This document shows, one piece after another, positions 54,620 to 63,967 of a stretch of 64,000 nt of DNA. This DNA comes from Leisingera sp. M658. GTDB taxonomy: Bacteria > Pseudomonadota > Alphaproteobacteria > Rhodobacterales > Rhodobacteraceae. Location of the stretch: positions 1-64,000 of the forward strand of contig NZ_CP083548.1 in assembly GCF_025144145.1 (NCBI RefSeq). The letters are read 5' to 3'. The notes beneath the pieces were generated by a model. That model did no database searches, was not told where the DNA came from, and saw nothing but the letters and a program-made list of their open reading frames with translations. Each line of letters begins with the position of its first letter. The stretch's first letter is position 1. The translations under genes and the position numbers were made by a program.

Positions 54620-55999
54620 ATGTGGTATCCTGATCCCGAAACGCTTTATTCGCCTTTGCATGCCAGCCTGGCGGTTGCGATTGAGCAGGCCATACTGACG
54701 GAGAAACTCCCCGCCGGATCCCGGCTGCCGCCGCATCGCAAAATGGCAGACCGGCTTGGTTTGAGCGTTCACACCGTAAGCAAAGCCTACGATAGCCTGC
54801 GCAAGCAGAACCTGATTGACGGGCAGGTTGGCCGGGGCAGCTATGTCAGCGGTCCCGGGCCACACGCGGCTCCGCAAAGAACTCCACTTGAAGAAGGGTT
54901 TGATTTCTCCACCTCCCGCCCCATCCGCAACCAAGAGCACAGCAGGCGGTTTCAGCTGTCATTGCAGAAGCTTACAGCAGAACTGACCCCCTCGGCCTTG
55001 CAGGATTGCGGTTTCAGTTCCGGGCACGGTGCCCGTCGCGCGGCAGGGGCAAAGTGGCTGGCGGCCTGCGGTCTTGCTGCCGCCCCGGAACAGATTCTAG
55101 TGACAAACGGCGGCAGCCACGGAATGTCTGTTGCTCTGTCTGCGCTGACCCGTCCTGGCGACACCGTTTTGTCAGACAGTATCACGCATAATCTGCTCGT
55201 TTCCGGTTGCTCCTATTTGGGTTTGAAACTTTCGGGACTGAAAACGGACTCATCTGGTATTTTGCCGGATGCATTGGAGAAAGCCTGCCGGACGTCCGGC
55301 GCTAAAGTCCTGTGTTTGCTGCCATCATTGGCAAATCCAGTGCCGGTTATGATGCCCGAAGACCGGCGCAGGGAGCTGTCCCGGATTGCGGATGACCATG
55401 GTCTCTACATCATTGAAGATGATCCGCTTGGCCCTGTGGCAGAGGATCGCCCGCCGCCGGTGTCAGCGCTGGTTCCAGAGCGTTCCGTCTATATGTCTGC
55501 CCTCAGCACCTGCCTGATGCCCGGGCTGCAGGCAGGATACATGGCTGCGCCCAGCCATTTGCTGCCTTCCCTGACGGGCCGCTTGTTAAGCTTCGGTGGG
55601 GCGGGCACGCCCTTAATGCAGGAACTGGCCGGCTGCTGGGTATCGGACGGCACAGCGCTGGAGATTGCAGACTGGCAGAGGAAAGCATTGAAAAGCCGCT
55701 ATCGCATTGTTTGCGGAGTATTGAATGGAATACCCTGGACAGGGCACCCTGCAGCACTGCATCTGTGGTTACCGCTGCCTGACGGATGGGGTTCCGGCGA
55801 TTTTTTGCAATATGCGCGCCAGATGCACATAGCCGTTACGCCTGACGTGCCTTTTCTGCCCCCGGGTACAGGCTCACCGGGCGCAGTGCGGATTTCGCTG
55901 GGCGCGGTTCAGGATGAGACCCGTTTCCGCAAGGGCCTGGAGCTGATTGCAGCCCTTTTGAAGCTGAACCCGCACAGCTTGCCGCAGCTTGCGTTTTAG
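54620..55999 (+). CDS. MocR-type (GntR-HTH plus aminotransferase-like) regulator lacking the PLP lysine
   Basis: 459 residues. Residues 10-75 are a GntR winged helix (LSVHTVSKAYDSLRKQNLID, GQVGRGSYVSG). Residues 110-445 are a fold-type I aminotransferase-like domain (VTNGGSHGMSVALSALTRPGD, LPSLANPVP, YIIEDDPLG). The usual SxSKTLxPGLR segment reads SALSTCLMPGLQAGYM, so the PLP-binding Lys is Thr and the substrate-carboxylate Arg is Gln. The protein is therefore not expected to form an internal aldimine. The position after ectABC-ask suggests a link to ectoine (compare EnuR), but function is inferred. Confidence 0.85.
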   Translation: MWYPDPETLYSPLHASLAVAIEQAILTEKLPAGSRLPPHRKMADRLGLSVHTVSKAYDSLRKQNLIDGQVGRGSYVSGPGPHAAPQRTPLEEGFDFSTSRPIRNQEHSRRFQLSLQKLTAELTPSALQDCGFSSGHGARRAAGAKWLAACGLAAAPEQILVTNGGSHGMSVALSALTRPGDTVLSDSITHNLLVSGCSYLGLKLSGLKTDSSGILPDALEKACRTSGAKVLCLLPSLANPVPVMMPEDRRRELSRIADDHGLYIIEDDPLGPVAEDRPPPVSALVPERSVYMSALSTCLMPGLQAGYMAAPSHLLPSLTGRLLSFGGAGTPLMQELAGCWVSDGTALEIADWQRKALKSRYRIVCGVLNGIPWTGHPAALHLWLPLPDGWGSGDFLQYARQMHIAVTPDVPFLPPGTGSPGAVRISLGAVQDETRFRKGLELIAALLKLNPHSLPQLAF

Positions 56000-56064
56000 C
56001 GGTTGCCCTTAGGGCCAGGGTCCATTGCTTTGCGCTTGGCGGCGGGAACAAAAAAGGTCCGGTC

Positions 56065-56523
56065 TCATTCAGGCAGGGGGAAGACAGCGGTGCGTTTCAC
56101 GGTGCCGTAGACAAAACTGGTGTCGATCGATGCAATGCCGCCAATCGGGTGAATGCGGTGGCGGATGAAACTTTCATAGGCTTCCAGGTCAGGCACCAGT
56201 ACGCGCAGCTGATAGTCCATTGCGCCGGTCAGCACGTGGCATTCCAGCACCTCCTCGATCATTTGCATCCGCCGTTCGAAATTCTGGACGTCGGTTTCGT
56301 TATGCCGTTCCAGCCGGATGCGGACAAAAACGGTGATCGCCAGCCCGCAGGCCGCAGCATCCGCATCGGCGCTGTAGCCGCGGATAACCCCCTTGGCCTC
56401 CAGGTTCCGGACCCGCCGCAGGCACGGCGACGGGGACAGGCTGACCGCGTCGGCAAGTTCCTGGTTGGTCATCCGCCCGTCCTGCTGCAGGGCGCGGATG
56501 ATTTGTCTGTCTTTGTTGTCCAT
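56065..56523 (-). CDS. mdeR: Lrp/AsnC-family regulator, MdeR-like
   Basis: 152 residues. ATG 56523 with GGGGCGG upstream. N-terminal HTH (ALQQDGRMTNQELADAVSLS, then PSPCLRRVRNLEAKGVIRGY) and a C-terminal RAM/ligand domain (VLTGAMDYQLRVLVPDLEAY). It diverges from the methionine gamma-lyase gene with 113 bases between. In Pseudomonas putida the Lrp-type mdeR is likewise divergent from mdeAB and activates it. Methionine or a product is the probable effector. Confidence 0.9.
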   Translation of the reverse strand: MDNKDRQIIRALQQDGRMTNQELADAVSLSPSPCLRRVRNLEAKGVIRGYSADADAAACGLAITVFVRIRLERHNETDVQNFERRMQMIEEVLECHVLTGAMDYQLRVLVPDLEAYESFIRHRIHPIGGIASIDTSFVYGTVKRTAVFPLPE

Positions 56524-56636
56524 GCCGCCCCGCATTGGCAGTATCTGCCAATATTCACACCTATTGAAGCATAGTTCGCAATCAGTTGCCACATGATATG
56601 GCGTATTATGGCTGAAATCAGATTGAGGAGACAGCC

Positions 56637-57839
56637 ATGACCCGCCCCAACGGCTTTGCCACCCGCGCCATTCATCACGCTTATGACCCGCAGGACCACG
56701 AAGGCGCATTGACGCCGCCGTTGCACCTGACATCGACCTTTGCATTTGAGACTGCCGAGGCGGGCGGCGAAATGTTTGCAGGAGAACGCGCAGGCCATAT
56801 TTACAGCCGCATCTCGAACCCGACCTGCGATTTGCTGGAACAGCGCATCGCCACGCTGGAAGGAGCCGAGGCAGGGCTGGCGCTGGCCAGCGGCATGGGG
56901 GCGGTGACCGCGGTTCTGTGGACGCTGCTGTCGCCAGGGGACGAGATCATCGTCGACAAGACGCTTTATGGCTGCACCTTTGCCTTCATGCGCCACGGGC
57001 TGTCGAAATGGGGCGTGACCATCACCCATGTGGATATGACCGACATGGACAATCTGCGCAAGGCGGTCTCCGGCAAGACCCGGGTGGTCTACTTTGAAAC
57101 GCCGGCCAACCCCAACATGCGGCTGGTGGATATCGCCGCGGCGGCGGAAATCACCCATGCCGCGGGCGCCCGGCTGGTGGTCGACAACACCTATTCCACC
57201 CCGTATCTGACCCGCCCGATTGAGCTGGGCGCCGACATTGTGCTGCATTCCGCCACCAAGTACCTTGGCGGCCATGGTGATGTGGTTGCCGGGCTGGTTG
57301 CGGGCCGCGCCGAGCAGATCGCCGAAATCCGCCTGGTTGGCATGAAGGACATGACCGGTGCGGTGATGGCGCCGTTCAATGCGATGCTGGTCCTGCGCGG
57401 GCTGAAGACGCTGAACCTGCGGATGGACCGCCACTGCGCTTCGGCCAGGGTGGTGGCAGACTTCCTTGCCGCCCATCCGGCCGTCCGCACGATGCATTTT
57501 CCGGGCCTTAAAAGCTTCCCGCAGCATGACATTGCGGAACGCCAGATGGACCAGCCCGGCGCGATGATCGCCTTTGAGGTCGAAGGCGGGCTGGCCGGCG
57601 GCATCGCCTTGATGAACGGTCTGCAGATGATCCAGCGCGCGGTGTCGCTGGGCGATGCCGAGACCCTGATCCAGCACCCTGCTTCGATGACCCATTCGAC
57701 CTATACGCCGGAAGAGCGCGCCGAACATGGCATCAGCGACGGGCTGATCCGGCTGTCCATCGGGCTGGAGGAGGTCGAGGACATCCTGGCGGATCTGGAA
57801 CAGGCCCTGCCCGCCCCGTTGCAGCACGCCGCCGAATAA
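56637..57839 (+). CDS. mdeA: L-methionine gamma-lyase MdeA
   Basis: 400 residues, PLP trans-sulfuration family. Features: PLHLTSTFAFETAEAGGEMF, IYSRISNPTCDLLEQRIATL, Tyr/Cys in LYGCTFAFM (the Cys characteristic of methionine gamma-lyase rather than cystathionine enzymes) and the PLP Lys in HSATKYLGGHGDVVAG. It cleaves methionine to methanethiol, 2-oxobutyrate and ammonia in the cytoplasm. ATG 56637 has TGAGGAGAC upstream. The following dehydrogenase starts ten bases after the stop. Confidence 0.93.
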   Translation: MTRPNGFATRAIHHAYDPQDHEGALTPPLHLTSTFAFETAEAGGEMFAGERAGHIYSRISNPTCDLLEQRIATLEGAEAGLALASGMGAVTAVLWTLLSPGDEIIVDKTLYGCTFAFMRHGLSKWGVTITHVDMTDMDNLRKAVSGKTRVVYFETPANPNMRLVDIAAAAEITHAAGARLVVDNTYSTPYLTRPIELGADIVLHSATKYLGGHGDVVAGLVAGRAEQIAEIRLVGMKDMTGAVMAPFNAMLVLRGLKTLNLRMDRHCASARVVADFLAAHPAVRTMHFPGLKSFPQHDIAERQMDQPGAMIAFEVEGGLAGGIALMNGLQMIQRAVSLGDAETLIQHPASMTHSTYTPEERAEHGISDGLIRLSIGLEEVEDILADLEQALPAPLQHAAE

Positions 57840-57849
57840 GGAGACCGCC

Positions 57850-60237
57850 ATGCGCCCGGATCTGACCCATCTGAAGACCGTTGAACAGCGGCTGTTGTGG
57901 CTGTCGCATTGGATGATCCACAACGCCAACCACATCCGCCCCAATCCGGACGGGATCAAGGTGGGCGGGCATCAGGCCTCCTCCGCCTCGATGGTGTCGA
58001 TCATGACGGCGTTGTATTTCTCGGCGTTGAAACCGCAAGACCGGGTGGCGGTGAAACCGCATGCCTCGCCCGTCTTTCATGCGATGCAGTATCTGATGGG
58101 CAATCAGACCCGCGAAAAGATGGAGAATTTCCGCGGCTTCGGCGGCGTGCAAAGCTATCCCAGCCGCACCAAGGACATTGACGATGTGGATTTCTCCACC
58201 GGGTCTGTGGGGCTGGGTGTCGGCATCACCGCGCTGGCCTCAATGGTGCAGGATTTTATCGAAGCCAAGGACTGGGGCGCGGAAACCCGGCTGGGGCGTA
58301 TGGTGGCCCTGGTCGGTGATGCCGAGCTGGATGAGGGCAACATCTATGAGGTACTGCAGGAGGGCTGGAAGAACGGTCTGCGCAACACCTGGTGGATCAT
58401 CGACTACAACCGCCAGTCGCTGGACGGGATTGTGCGCGAAGGGCTGTTTGAGCGGATCGAGAAGATCTTTGATGCCTTCGGCTGGGACGTTGTGAAGGTC
58501 AAATACGGCGCCCTGCAGCGTGCCGCGTTTGAAGAACCGGGCGGAGAAGCCCTGCGCGCCTGGATCGATGCCTGCCCGAACCAGGAATACTCGGCGCTGA
58601 CCTATATGGGCGGTGCGGTCTGGCGCCAGCGGCTGCTGGATGACTTGGGCGATCAGGGCGCGGTCACAGCGCTGATAGACCGCCGCAATGATGCGGAGCT
58701 GGCGGCGCTGATGGAGAACCTTGGCGGCAACTGCGTCGAGACCATGGCGGATGCGTTTGCTGCCATCGGCCACGACCGCCCGGTCTGTTTTCTGGCCTAT
58801 ACGGTTAAGGGCTGGGGCACGCCGATTGCCGGCCACAAGGATAACCACGGCGGGCTGATGACCAAAGCGCAGATGGCGGATTGGCAATCACATATGGGGG
58901 TGCCCGAAGGCCAGGAATGGGATCCTTTTACAACAGTTGCGGATGTGCCCGCGCTGCAGGCCTTCCTGGGCCATGTGCCGTTTTTTGCCCAGGGCCCGCG
59001 CCGGTATGCTGAGGCGCCGCTGGCGGTGCCATCCGTGGCCTTGGACACATCCCGCGAAATCTCGACCCAGATGGCCTTTGGCAAAATCATGGATGCGCTG
59101 GCGCGCGGGGACAGCGAATTGGCGGCGCGGATCATGACCACCTCGCCGGATGTGACCGGCACCACTGGCTTGGGGCCTTGGGTGAACCGGCGCAAACTGT
59201 TTGCACGCGAGGTGCAGGCGGATGCCTTTATCGAGCATCGCATTCCCTCCACCGCCAAATGGAACTTTGCCCCCGAGGGCCAGCATCTGGAGCTGGGCAT
59301 TGCCGAGATGAACCTGTTCCTGCTGCTGGGCGCGGCGGGGCTGGCGCACAGCCTGTGGGGCAAGCGGGTGATCCCGGTCGGCACGGTCTATGATCCCTTT
59401 GTCTGCCGCGGTCTCGATGCGCTGAACTATGCCTGTTACCAGGACGCGCGGTTCATGATCGCGGGCACCCCATCCGGTGTGACCCTGGCGCCCGAGGGCG
59501 GCGCCCATCAATCCATCAGCACCCCGCTGATCGGGATGAGCCAGGACGGGCTGGCGGCCTTTGAACCCGCCTTTGCCGATGAGCTGGCGGTGATCATGGA
59601 ATGGGCCTTTGGCTATTTGCAGCGGGATGGCAGCGGCGACCCGGATGAACGGACCTGGCTTAGGGATGAGACCGGCGGTTCGGTCTATCTGCGCCTTTCC
59701 ACAAAACCGCTGGAGCAGCCGGGCAAACGCGCCGATGAGGGTTTCCGCCAAGGCGCCATCGACGGTGCCTATTGGCTGCGCAAGCCCGGCCCAAATTGCT
59801 CGGTTGTGATCGCCTATCAGGGCGCAGTTGCAGACGAGGCGATTGCCGCCGCCGGCATGATCGGCGGCGTGCGGCGCGATATCGGCGTACTGGCCGTCAC
59901 CTCGGCGGACCGTCTGAATGCTGGCTGGACCGCCGCCCAGCGGGAGCGCGCCCGCGGCAATCCGGCGGCGGTGTCGCATATCGAACAGCTGCTGCAGGAT
60001 CTGCCTGCGCATTGCACCCTGGTCACTGTGATCGACGGCCATCCGGCGACACTCGCCTGGCTTGGCGCCGTGGCCGGGCACAGGACGATTCCGCACGGGG
60101 TGGAGCATTTCGGCCAAACCGGGACAATCGGGGATCTGTCCCGCCATTTCCGGATCGACCGGCAGGCAATTGTCAATTCTATTGACGGTCTGACAGCAGG
60201 CCGCAAGGCGGCGCTGATGCCGGTCAGCCACGGCTGA
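57850..60237 (+). CDS. mdeB: Pyruvate dehydrogenase E1-like 2-oxobutyrate dehydrogenase MdeB
   Basis: 795 residues, thiamine-diphosphate enzyme of the homodimeric AceE type (about 90 residues shorter than E. coli AceE). TPP motif: GDAELDEGNIYEVLQEGWKN with IIDYNRQSLDG. ATG 57850 has AAGGAGA upstream. It probably decarboxylates the 2-oxobutyrate released by methionine gamma-lyase to feed propionyl-CoA formation, as its mdeB homologue does in P. putida. No E2 or E3 gene is adjacent, so it would borrow the housekeeping subunits. A terminator hairpin follows. Confidence 0.92.
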   Translation: MRPDLTHLKTVEQRLLWLSHWMIHNANHIRPNPDGIKVGGHQASSASMVSIMTALYFSALKPQDRVAVKPHASPVFHAMQYLMGNQTREKMENFRGFGGVQSYPSRTKDIDDVDFSTGSVGLGVGITALASMVQDFIEAKDWGAETRLGRMVALVGDAELDEGNIYEVLQEGWKNGLRNTWWIIDYNRQSLDGIVREGLFERIEKIFDAFGWDVVKVKYGALQRAAFEEPGGEALRAWIDACPNQEYSALTYMGGAVWRQRLLDDLGDQGAVTALIDRRNDAELAALMENLGGNCVETMADAFAAIGHDRPVCFLAYTVKGWGTPIAGHKDNHGGLMTKAQMADWQSHMGVPEGQEWDPFTTVADVPALQAFLGHVPFFAQGPRRYAEAPLAVPSVALDTSREISTQMAFGKIMDALARGDSELAARIMTTSPDVTGTTGLGPWVNRRKLFAREVQADAFIEHRIPSTAKWNFAPEGQHLELGIAEMNLFLLLGAAGLAHSLWGKRVIPVGTVYDPFVCRGLDALNYACYQDARFMIAGTPSGVTLAPEGGAHQSISTPLIGMSQDGLAAFEPAFADELAVIMEWAFGYLQRDGSGDPDERTWLRDETGGSVYLRLSTKPLEQPGKRADEGFRQGAIDGAYWLRKPGPNCSVVIAYQGAVADEAIAAAGMIGGVRRDIGVLAVTSADRLNAGWTAAQRERARGNPAAVSHIEQLLQDLPAHCTLVTVIDGHPATLAWLGAVAGHRTIPHGVEHFGQTGTIGDLSRHFRIDRQAIVNSIDGLTAGRKAALMPVSHG

Positions 60238-60263
60238 CGCCGGTCAAACAGACCGATACCGGG

Positions 60264-60283
60264 CGGGTTTTTGGCTAAACCCG
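60264..60283. terminator. Hairpin between convergent mdeB and ABC importer genes
   Basis: CGGGTTT (60264-60270) pairs with AAACCCG (60277-60283), loop of six, extendable with G-C and wobble pairs. It lies 26 bases after the mdeB stop and 35 before the 3' end of the convergent ABC gene. Confidence 0.6.
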
Positions 60284-60317
60284 TCCAACCGGCCCGCCGC
60301 CCTGCCTGCATCCGCCG

Positions 60318-61076
60318 CTAGCGGTGGTAATGCGCAAACGGCAGGCCGCCGATCCGGGTCAGGACCACGGGTGTCTGATACAGCGCCGTCAGGCTGGCGG
60401 CGCTGGCAGCCTCATCCACCGGACCTTGAAAGGCGGTCCGGCCGTCCTTCAGCGCCACCACGTGATCGGACCAGCTGATGGCATAGTTGAGGTCATGCAC
60501 AACGATCACAATACCCTTGCCGCGCTCTTCGGCCAGGCGGCGCAGCTGCGACATCAGATTGCGGGCGTGGTGCAGGTCCAGATTGTTCAACGGCTCATCC
60601 AACAGCAGCCAGTCGGTGTCCTGGGCATAGGCCATGGCGATAAAGGCCCGCTGGCGCTGCCCGCCCGACAGCTCATCCAGGAACCGCTGCTGCAGCGGGG
60701 CAAGGCCGAACAGCTCAATCGCGTCCCCGATAGCGGCGTGATCCGCTTCCGTCAACCGCCCCTGGCTGTGGGGCCAGCGGCCAAAGCCGATCAGATCCTT
60801 GACCCGGACCCGGCTGGCCACGGTCAGGGTTTGGGCCACAACCGCCATCTTGCGGGCCAGCCGGCCAGGGGCGATCCGGGCCGCGTCTTCACCGTCCAGG
60901 CTGATGCGGCCCCGGCTGGGGACCAGTTGCTGCGCGATCAGGTTCAACAAGGTTGACTTGCCTGCACCATTGGGACCGATCAGCGCAGTGATCCGGCCTG
61001 AGGGGATTTCTGCATCAATCCCGTCAAGGATGGGTTTCGCGCCAGGGCCATAGCTGAGGCCGGTTATTTTGATCAC
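60318..61076 (-). CDS. Siderophore-type ABC importer, ATPase (FecE/YclP-like)
   Basis: 252 residues. It starts at GTG 61076 within the stop of the upstream permease (GTGA overlap). Walker A (LIGPNGAGKSTLL), signature (LSGGQRQRAFIAMAYAQDTD), Walker B (WLLLDEPLNNLD) and H-loop (VVHDLNYA) are intact. It drives import of a ferric siderophore or related iron chelate. Fourth gene of the minus-strand binding protein-permease-permease-ATPase operon. Gene order matches ceuBCDE/yclNOPQ-like systems. Confidence 0.93.
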   Translation of the reverse strand: MIKITGLSYGPGAKPILDGIDAEIPSGRITALIGPNGAGKSTLLNLIAQQLVPSRGRISLDGEDAARIAPGRLARKMAVVAQTLTVASRVRVKDLIGFGRWPHSQGRLTEADHAAIGDAIELFGLAPLQQRFLDELSGGQRQRAFIAMAYAQDTDWLLLDEPLNNLDLHHARNLMSQLRRLAEERGKGIVIVVHDLNYAISWSDHVVALKDGRTAFQGPVDEAASAASLTALYQTPVVLTRIGGLPFAHYHR

Positions 61077-62017
61077 CGGATTTTTCCCTTTGCCAGCAAG
61101 AACATGAACAACAGGCCGCCGCAAAACTCGATAACAACGGCCAGGGTGGATTGCAGCATCAGGATGCGCTCGAACACGGTCTGGCCCGCCACCAGGATCA
61201 GCGCGGAAATCAGCGCCGCCGCCGGCAGCAGCAGCGCATGGCGGTGGGTCCGCATCAGGCTGTGCGCCAAGCTGGTTACCAGCAGCCCCAGAAAGGCAAC
61301 CGGCCCCGCCAGCGCCGTCGACACCGAAACCAGTGCGGCAATGATGCAGAGCACCTTCAGCTGCAACCGGTCATGACCCACGCCCAGACTGCGTGCCGTG
61401 TCCCGGCCCAGGGCGGCCACATCCAGAACCGCGTGATTGCTCCAAACCCACCAAAAGGCCAGCATCATCAGCCCCAGAGCCATTGCTAGGGCCTCGCGGT
61501 CGAAACTGCCGAACTGCGCAAACATTCTGGCCTGCACGATTGAAAATTCGGACGGATCCATCAACCGCTGGAGAAAGGCCGTAATGGTCCGGAACATCAG
61601 CCCCAGAACCACGCCGGTCAGCACCATCAGCTGGATATCGTGGCGGGTGCGGCGCAGCACGCTGGTGAACAGGACCAGCGCCGCGCCCATCATGACGGCG
61701 GCGTCCAGCAGGAATCCGGCAAGGGCCGGGATCTGGCTGCTGCCGGCAATCCCCAAACCTGCAACCAGCCCGGTCTGCAGCAGCAGGAACAGCGCGTCGA
61801 ACCCCATGAAGGCGGGTGTCAGAATGCGGTTTCGGCTGATCGTCTGCAACAGCACCGTTGCCACCCCGACGGCGGCCCCGACCGACAGCAGCCCCGCCAG
61901 CTTGACCAGCCGCAGCTCCAGGATATAGGCCACCGGCCCGCGCAGGCCCCAGAACAGGAACAGCGCCGCCGCCGCTGCCAGCAGACAGCTCAGGCCCAGG
62001 ATCCGCCGGTCAGCCAT
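61073..62017 (-). CDS. Siderophore ABC importer permease (FecD-like)
   Basis: 314 residues, about nine membrane helices (FecCD family). ATG 62017 overlaps the upstream permease stop by eight bases. Family blocks: RLVKLAGLLSVGAAVGVATV, LTGVVLGLMFRTITAFLQRL, and the coupling region ALAGPVAFLGLLVTSLAHSL contacting the ATPase. It pairs with the other permease as a heterodimer, as in FecCD or YclNO. Confidence 0.92.
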   Translation of the reverse strand: MADRRILGLSCLLAAAAALFLFWGLRGPVAYILELRLVKLAGLLSVGAAVGVATVLLQTISRNRILTPAFMGFDALFLLLQTGLVAGLGIAGSSQIPALAGFLLDAAVMMGAALVLFTSVLRRTRHDIQLMVLTGVVLGLMFRTITAFLQRLMDPSEFSIVQARMFAQFGSFDREALAMALGLMMLAFWWVWSNHAVLDVAALGRDTARSLGVGHDRLQLKVLCIIAALVSVSTALAGPVAFLGLLVTSLAHSLMRTHRHALLLPAAALISALILVAGQTVFERILMLQSTLAVVIEFCGGLLFMFLLAKGKIR

Positions 62018-63011
62018 GCGCCCGGCGTCCCAGCAGCATATACAGAAACACTGCAGCGCCGAAGATGCCGAAAACGGTGCCGACTGGGATCTCATACGGG
62101 TAACGCAGCAGCCGCCCCAGGATATCGCACAGCAGCAGCAGCCCCGCCCCGGTTCCGGCAACCACCGGCAGGCTGGCGCGCAGGTTGTCACCCATGATGC
62201 GTGAAACCAGATTGGGCACCACCAGCCCGATGAAGGGCAGCATCCCGACGGTCACGATCACCAGCGCCGACACCAACGATACGGTAACAATACCGAACCC
62301 TAGCACCTGCCCGTAGCGCAGCCCAAGGTTCAGGCTGACATTCCGGCCCAGCCCCGCAATGGTGAACTGATCTGCCGCAAAATAGGACAGCACCGCCAGC
62401 CCGCCCGCCAGCCACAGCAGCTCATACCTCCCCGCCAGCACGCCGGAAAACTCGCCGCTCATCCAGATGCCAAGATACTGCAGCAGGTCGGTCTGAATGG
62501 CGACGAAGGTTGCGCAGGCCGTCAGCACCCCGCCGTAAACCAACCCGGACAGCGGGATCAGCAATGGCCGCTCGGGCGGAATGCGGCGGGCCAGCAGGAT
62601 GAACAGGGCGGTGCCCGCCAAGGCCGCAGCCGAGGCTGCCAGCATCTTGCCGAACAGGGACATCGAGGGCGCCAGCAGCGTCACCGCCAGCAATCCCAGC
62701 ATGGCGGCTTCATTGGTGCCGGTGGTGCCGGGCTCGACGAATTTATTGCGCACCAGCAGCTGCATGATGACACCCGCCACCGCCATCGACGCGCCGGTCA
62801 GCAGTACCGCAGCGGTGCGGGGAATGCGGCTGACCGCCAGCAGCTGCAGTGCCTGCGGATCACTCAGCACTGCCCCCGGGCTCAGCCGGTTGACCCCCAC
62901 AAACAGGCTGACCGCAGCGAGCAGACACAACAGCAGCCCCATCAGAACCAGAGTATTCCGGCCCCCGGCGCCGCGGCTATCCAGGGCGGCAGGATCAGCC
63001 ACCAGTTGCAA
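62010..63011 (-). CDS. Siderophore ABC importer permease (FecC-like)
   Basis: 333 residues if TTG 63011 is used; GTG 63002 is an equally good start with GGCGGGG upstream. FecCD-family features: RIPRTAAVLLTGASMAVAGV (first cytoplasmic loop), PGTTGTNEAAMLGLLAV and the ATPase-contact loop LPFIGLVVPNLVSRIMGDNL. It overlaps both neighbours, which indicates a tightly coupled operon. Confidence 0.92.
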   Translation of the reverse strand: MQLVADPAALDSRGAGGRNTLVLMGLLLCLLAAVSLFVGVNRLSPGAVLSDPQALQLLAVSRIPRTAAVLLTGASMAVAGVIMQLLVRNKFVEPGTTGTNEAAMLGLLAVTLLAPSMSLFGKMLAASAAALAGTALFILLARRIPPERPLLIPLSGLVYGGVLTACATFVAIQTDLLQYLGIWMSGEFSGVLAGRYELLWLAGGLAVLSYFAADQFTIAGLGRNVSLNLGLRYGQVLGFGIVTVSLVSALVIVTVGMLPFIGLVVPNLVSRIMGDNLRASLPVVAGTGAGLLLLCDILGRLLRYPYEIPVGTVFGIFGAAVFLYMLLGRRAHG

Positions 63012-63906
63012 ACCCCGCCAGAACCTCCTCTAGCGCCGCCGTCATTGACTGGATGCCGCCGCCCGCAATATAGACGTTGGCCGCATTCAGATAGACCACC
63101 TGCTGCCGGCGCCAGGCTGTGGTGCCCGCAACCAGCGCATTGTCCAGGGTGACCGCGGCTGCCTGATTGCCCTGGCCAATCGCTGCGGCACGGTCGATGA
63201 CGATCAGCCAATCGGGGTTGGCCGCGGCGATGAACTCAAAGGAAACAGCCTCGCCGTGGGTCTGTGCTGCGACGCTTTCCACCGCCTCCGGCAGGTCCAG
63301 CGCGGTGTGCAACCAGCCGAACCGCGACCCGGCACCATAGACGGACACTTTGGGGCCGTTGGTCATCAGGATCATTGCATTGCCGCGGCCACCAACGGCG
63401 GCGCGGGTGTGCTCCAGCTTGGCGGTGAAGGCCGCTTCCAGATCCGCCGCCCGCGCCTCCTGCCCGGTCAGGTGGCCATAGCTGCGCAGCCGCGCCAGCG
63501 ATTGGGCAATGTGGTCTTCGCCCCATATTGTCATGTCGATGGCCGGTGCGATCCCGGCCAGCGCCTCAACCTGCACCGAGGACCGCCCGCCCGCCACGAT
63601 CAGATCAGGCGCCAGCATGGCAATGGCTTCAAAATCCGGTTCAAACAGGGTGCCCACCGGCACGGCCCTGTCCTGCAGATCCTGCAGGTAGCTGACATAC
63701 AGTTTGGACGGGACACCGGCGATTGGCACCTGCAGGGCCTCTAATGTGTCCGCCGCCGCGGCATCCAGAACGACGATCTTCTGTGGAATTCCAGGCAGTT
63801 CGACCGCGCCGCGCGCGGTGTCAACGGCAATGCTTTGCGCCTGCGCTGCACCGGCCAGGGCAACAGCAATTGATGCAGCCAGCTGCAAAATCTTCCGATG
63901 GGCCAT
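62995..63906 (-). CDS. Siderophore-type ABC importer periplasmic binding protein
   Basis: 303 residues. Signal peptide (MAHRKILQLAASIAVALAGAAQAQ), no lipobox Cys. Helical-backbone binding fold with IVVLDAAAADTLEALQVPIA, MLAPDLIVAGGRSSVQVEAL and a C-terminal segment AANPDWLIVIDRAAAIG. It resembles FatB/YclQ/CeuE proteins that bind catecholate siderophores. ATG 63906 has AGGATAG upstream. First gene of the importer operon. An iron-responsive operator upstream (63907-63967) is plausible but I see no defensible Fur box. Confidence 0.92.
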   Translation of the reverse strand: MAHRKILQLAASIAVALAGAAQAQSIAVDTARGAVELPGIPQKIVVLDAAAADTLEALQVPIAGVPSKLYVSYLQDLQDRAVPVGTLFEPDFEAIAMLAPDLIVAGGRSSVQVEALAGIAPAIDMTIWGEDHIAQSLARLRSYGHLTGQEARAADLEAAFTAKLEHTRAAVGGRGNAMILMTNGPKVSVYGAGSRFGWLHTALDLPEAVESVAAQTHGEAVSFEFIAAANPDWLIVIDRAAAIGQGNQAAAVTLDNALVAGTTAWRRQQVVYLNAANVYIAGGGIQSMTAALEEVLAGFATGG

Positions 63907-63967
63907 TTTCTATCCTGTTAAGATGGAATTTGGCTGGCGGGGTTGGCTTGCTCAAAATCGAGAGCGG

